From: Eubacteriales bacterium
GTDB lineage: Bacteria; Bacillota; Clostridia; Peptostreptococcales; Anaerovoracaceae
Assembly (NCBI GenBank): GCA_028691625.1
Contig: JAQUYZ010000104.1
Span: 1 to 6,351 of the forward strand
Reading direction: 5' to 3'
Length of the DNA stretch: 6,351 nt
Shown here: positions 5,183-6,351 of the stretch, in pieces
Position numbering within the stretch: the first letter of the stretch is position 1
Layout of the letters: each line of letters begins with the position of its first letter
Program-made: the position numbers and the translations under genes
The notes under the pieces: generated by a model
What the model was told of the DNA's origin: nothing
Seen by the model: only the letters and a program-made list of their open reading frames with translations
Databases searched by the model: none

Positions 5183-6325
5183 TTAGCTGATTTTCATCGA
5201 GCCGGCGATAACCATCTTCATCGCTTCGGAGGTACCTTCATAGATTTCGGTGATTTTCGCATCTCTCATCATTCGTTCTACCGGATATTCTCTGGAATAC
5301 CCGTAACCGCCCATGAGCTGCACGCAGGCTCTGGTTACGTCATTTACCATTTCTGAGGCAAACAGCTTCGCCATGGCTGCCAATGGTCCATAGTTCTCTT
5401 TGTTATCCTTTGATACTGCCGCTCTCCAGGTCATGAGCCTTGCAGCGTCAATCACTGTCTGAAGCTCGGCTATTTTGAACTGCGTATTCTGGAAGGAGGA
5501 GATTCTCTTTCCGAACTGCTTTCTTTCTTTTACATATTTAATTGCTTCATTGAGCGCGCCCTGTGCGATTCCTACCGACTGAGCCGCGATCCCGATTCTT
5601 CCCCCGTCCAGTGCCTTCATGGCGATCTTAAATCCGTCTCCTTCTTTTCCCAGACGCTGGGTTACCGGAATCCGTACGTTTTCATATGCTACTTCACAGT
5701 TTGATGCTGCTCTGATGCCCATTCTGTGAATGTTCTTCCCTACGGTAAGACCCGGGGTGTTTCTGTCAATCACGAATGCCGAAATCCCCTTGGTTCCCTT
5801 TGATTTGTCCGTCATTGCAAAGACCACGAAGGTATCTGCAAAACCTGAATTCGTTGTAAAGATTTTCGCTCCGTTGATCACATACTCGTCGCCGTCCAGT
5901 ACTGCTTTTGTCTGTTGTCCCGCAGCATCGGTTCCGGCATTCGGTTCTGTTAAACCAAAGCAGCCCACCTTGCTTCCGTCCACCAATGGTCTCAGCCACT
6001 TCTGTTTCTGCTCTTCTGTTCCGAAGCTGTCGATACAGGAGCATGCAAGAGACGTGTGTACGGATATGGTGATTCCTGTGCTGGCGTCTATTTTTGAGAT
6101 CTCTTCCATGCAGAGCGCGTAACCCAGATAGTCGCCGCCTACTCCGCCGTAATCTCTTGAATACGGAATTCCCATGAGTCCGTATCTTTGGAGCTTTTTC
6201 ACAAGTTCCAGATCGAACACTTCTGTTTCATCCATCTCTTCTGCAATTGGCTTTATTTCATTTTCCGCAAATCGACGGAATAATTCCTGCTGAAGCAAAT
6301 GCGTTTTTGATAGTTTAAAATCCAT
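5183..6325 (-). CDS. Short-chain acyl-CoA dehydrogenase (butyryl-CoA dehydrogenase-like)
   Basis: FAD enzyme of 380 residues, full length for the family, which interconverts an acyl-CoA and its 2-enoyl-CoA with ETF as electron partner. Domains are the N-terminal helical part (about 1-115), the beta domain (about 120-225) with CFGLTEPNAGTDA (122-134), and the C-terminal helical part with ERKQFGKRISSFQ (267-279), LMGGYGYSREYPVERM (337-352) and the catalytic glutamate E363 in IYEGTSE. The position of the base in the last helices fits the short-chain/butyryl-CoA type, not the isovaleryl or long-chain type. The exact acyl substrate cannot be told; Bcd is the closest well-known relative. Order with etfB and etfA matches clostridial bcd-etfB-etfA, but crt, hbd and thl are not next to it in view. 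ATG 6325 has AGGAGGAG upstream; an out-of-frame ATG at 6332 is too near that site and opens only five codons. The promoter lies beyond the right edge. Confidence 0.95.
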   Translation of the reverse strand: MDFKLSKTHLLQQELFRRFAENEIKPIAEEMDETEVFDLELVKKLQRYGLMGIPYSRDYGGVGGDYLGYALCMEEISKIDASTGITISVHTSLACSCIDSFGTEEQKQKWLRPLVDGSKVGCFGLTEPNAGTDAAGQQTKAVLDGDEYVINGAKIFTTNSGFADTFVVFAMTDKSKGTKGISAFVIDRNTPGLTVGKNIHRMGIRAASNCEVAYENVRIPVTQRLGKEGDGFKIAMKALDGGRIGIAAQSVGIAQGALNEAIKYVKERKQFGKRISSFQNTQFKIAELQTVIDAARLMTWRAAVSKDNKENYGPLAAMAKLFASEMVNDVTRACVQLMGGYGYSREYPVERMMRDAKITEIYEGTSEAMKMVIAGSMKIS

Positions 6326-6351
6326 TTTTCATTCTCCTCCTACTTTGTAAT

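Noticed and set aside
3275..5190. Many plus-strand and alternative minus-strand frames over etfA and etfB
   Set aside because: Shadows of two well-conserved genes; overlapping antisense frames are common when codon bias suppresses antisense stops.
1..6351. CRISPR arrays, tRNA or rRNA genes, insertion sequences, phage or toxin-antitoxin genes
   Set aside because: I looked for regular repeats, cloverleaf features, transposase or terminal inverted repeats and saw none; the window is nearly filled by five metabolic and regulatory genes.

Overview
The window looks like part of the chromosome of an anaerobic member of the Bacillota (Clostridia). The evidence is a butyryl-CoA-dehydrogenase-type enzyme followed by etfB and etfA in the order usual in Clostridia, strong AGGAGG-type ribosome binding sites, a PAS/sigma-54 activator with a TyrR-like DNA-binding end, and moderate GC content with AT-rich gaps. 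No species can be named from this alone. All five genes lie on the minus strand, so the window is best read from right to left.

Right part (6325 to 3259): an acyl-CoA dehydrogenase, EtfB and EtfA form one operon with gaps of 26 and 83 bases. Together they should be a flavin-based acyl-CoA dehydrogenase/electron-transferring flavoprotein system. EtfB resembles the electron-bifurcating type, which couples NADH-dependent reduction of an enoyl-CoA to reduction of ferredoxin or flavodoxin. Its promoter lies beyond the right edge. The gap after etfA (3258 to 3084) holds a 14-bp-stem RNA hairpin and then a good sigma-A promoter for the next gene.

Middle (3083 to 1692): a PAS-AAA+-HTH sigma-54 enhancer-binding protein. 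The start is set at 3083, not at the longer in-frame GTG at 3146, because an AGGAGGG ribosome binding site precedes 3083 and the predicted transcription start lies downstream of 3146. A rho-independent terminator follows the stop codon.

Left part (1392 to the left edge): a CoA-acylating aldehyde dehydrogenase of the sulfoacetaldehyde dehydrogenase (SauS)-like group, open for 464 codons and probably lacking only a few C-terminal residues. Its 299-base upstream region holds a textbook sigma-54 promoter (TGGCAC-N5-TTGC), so the adjacent activator very probably controls this gene. A tandem 8-mer, TGTTGCAT, lies about 210 bases upstream of the predicted transcription start. The same 8-mer recurs in the leader of the regulator gene, which makes it a candidate binding site for activation and autoregulation. 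A 13-bp hairpin in the aldehyde dehydrogenase leader ends exactly at the ribosome binding site.

Taken together: a signal sensed by the PAS domain would switch on the aldehyde dehydrogenase unit through sigma-54, beside an acyl-CoA dehydrogenase/ETF operon that may handle a later CoA-thioester step. The metabolic link between the two is inference.
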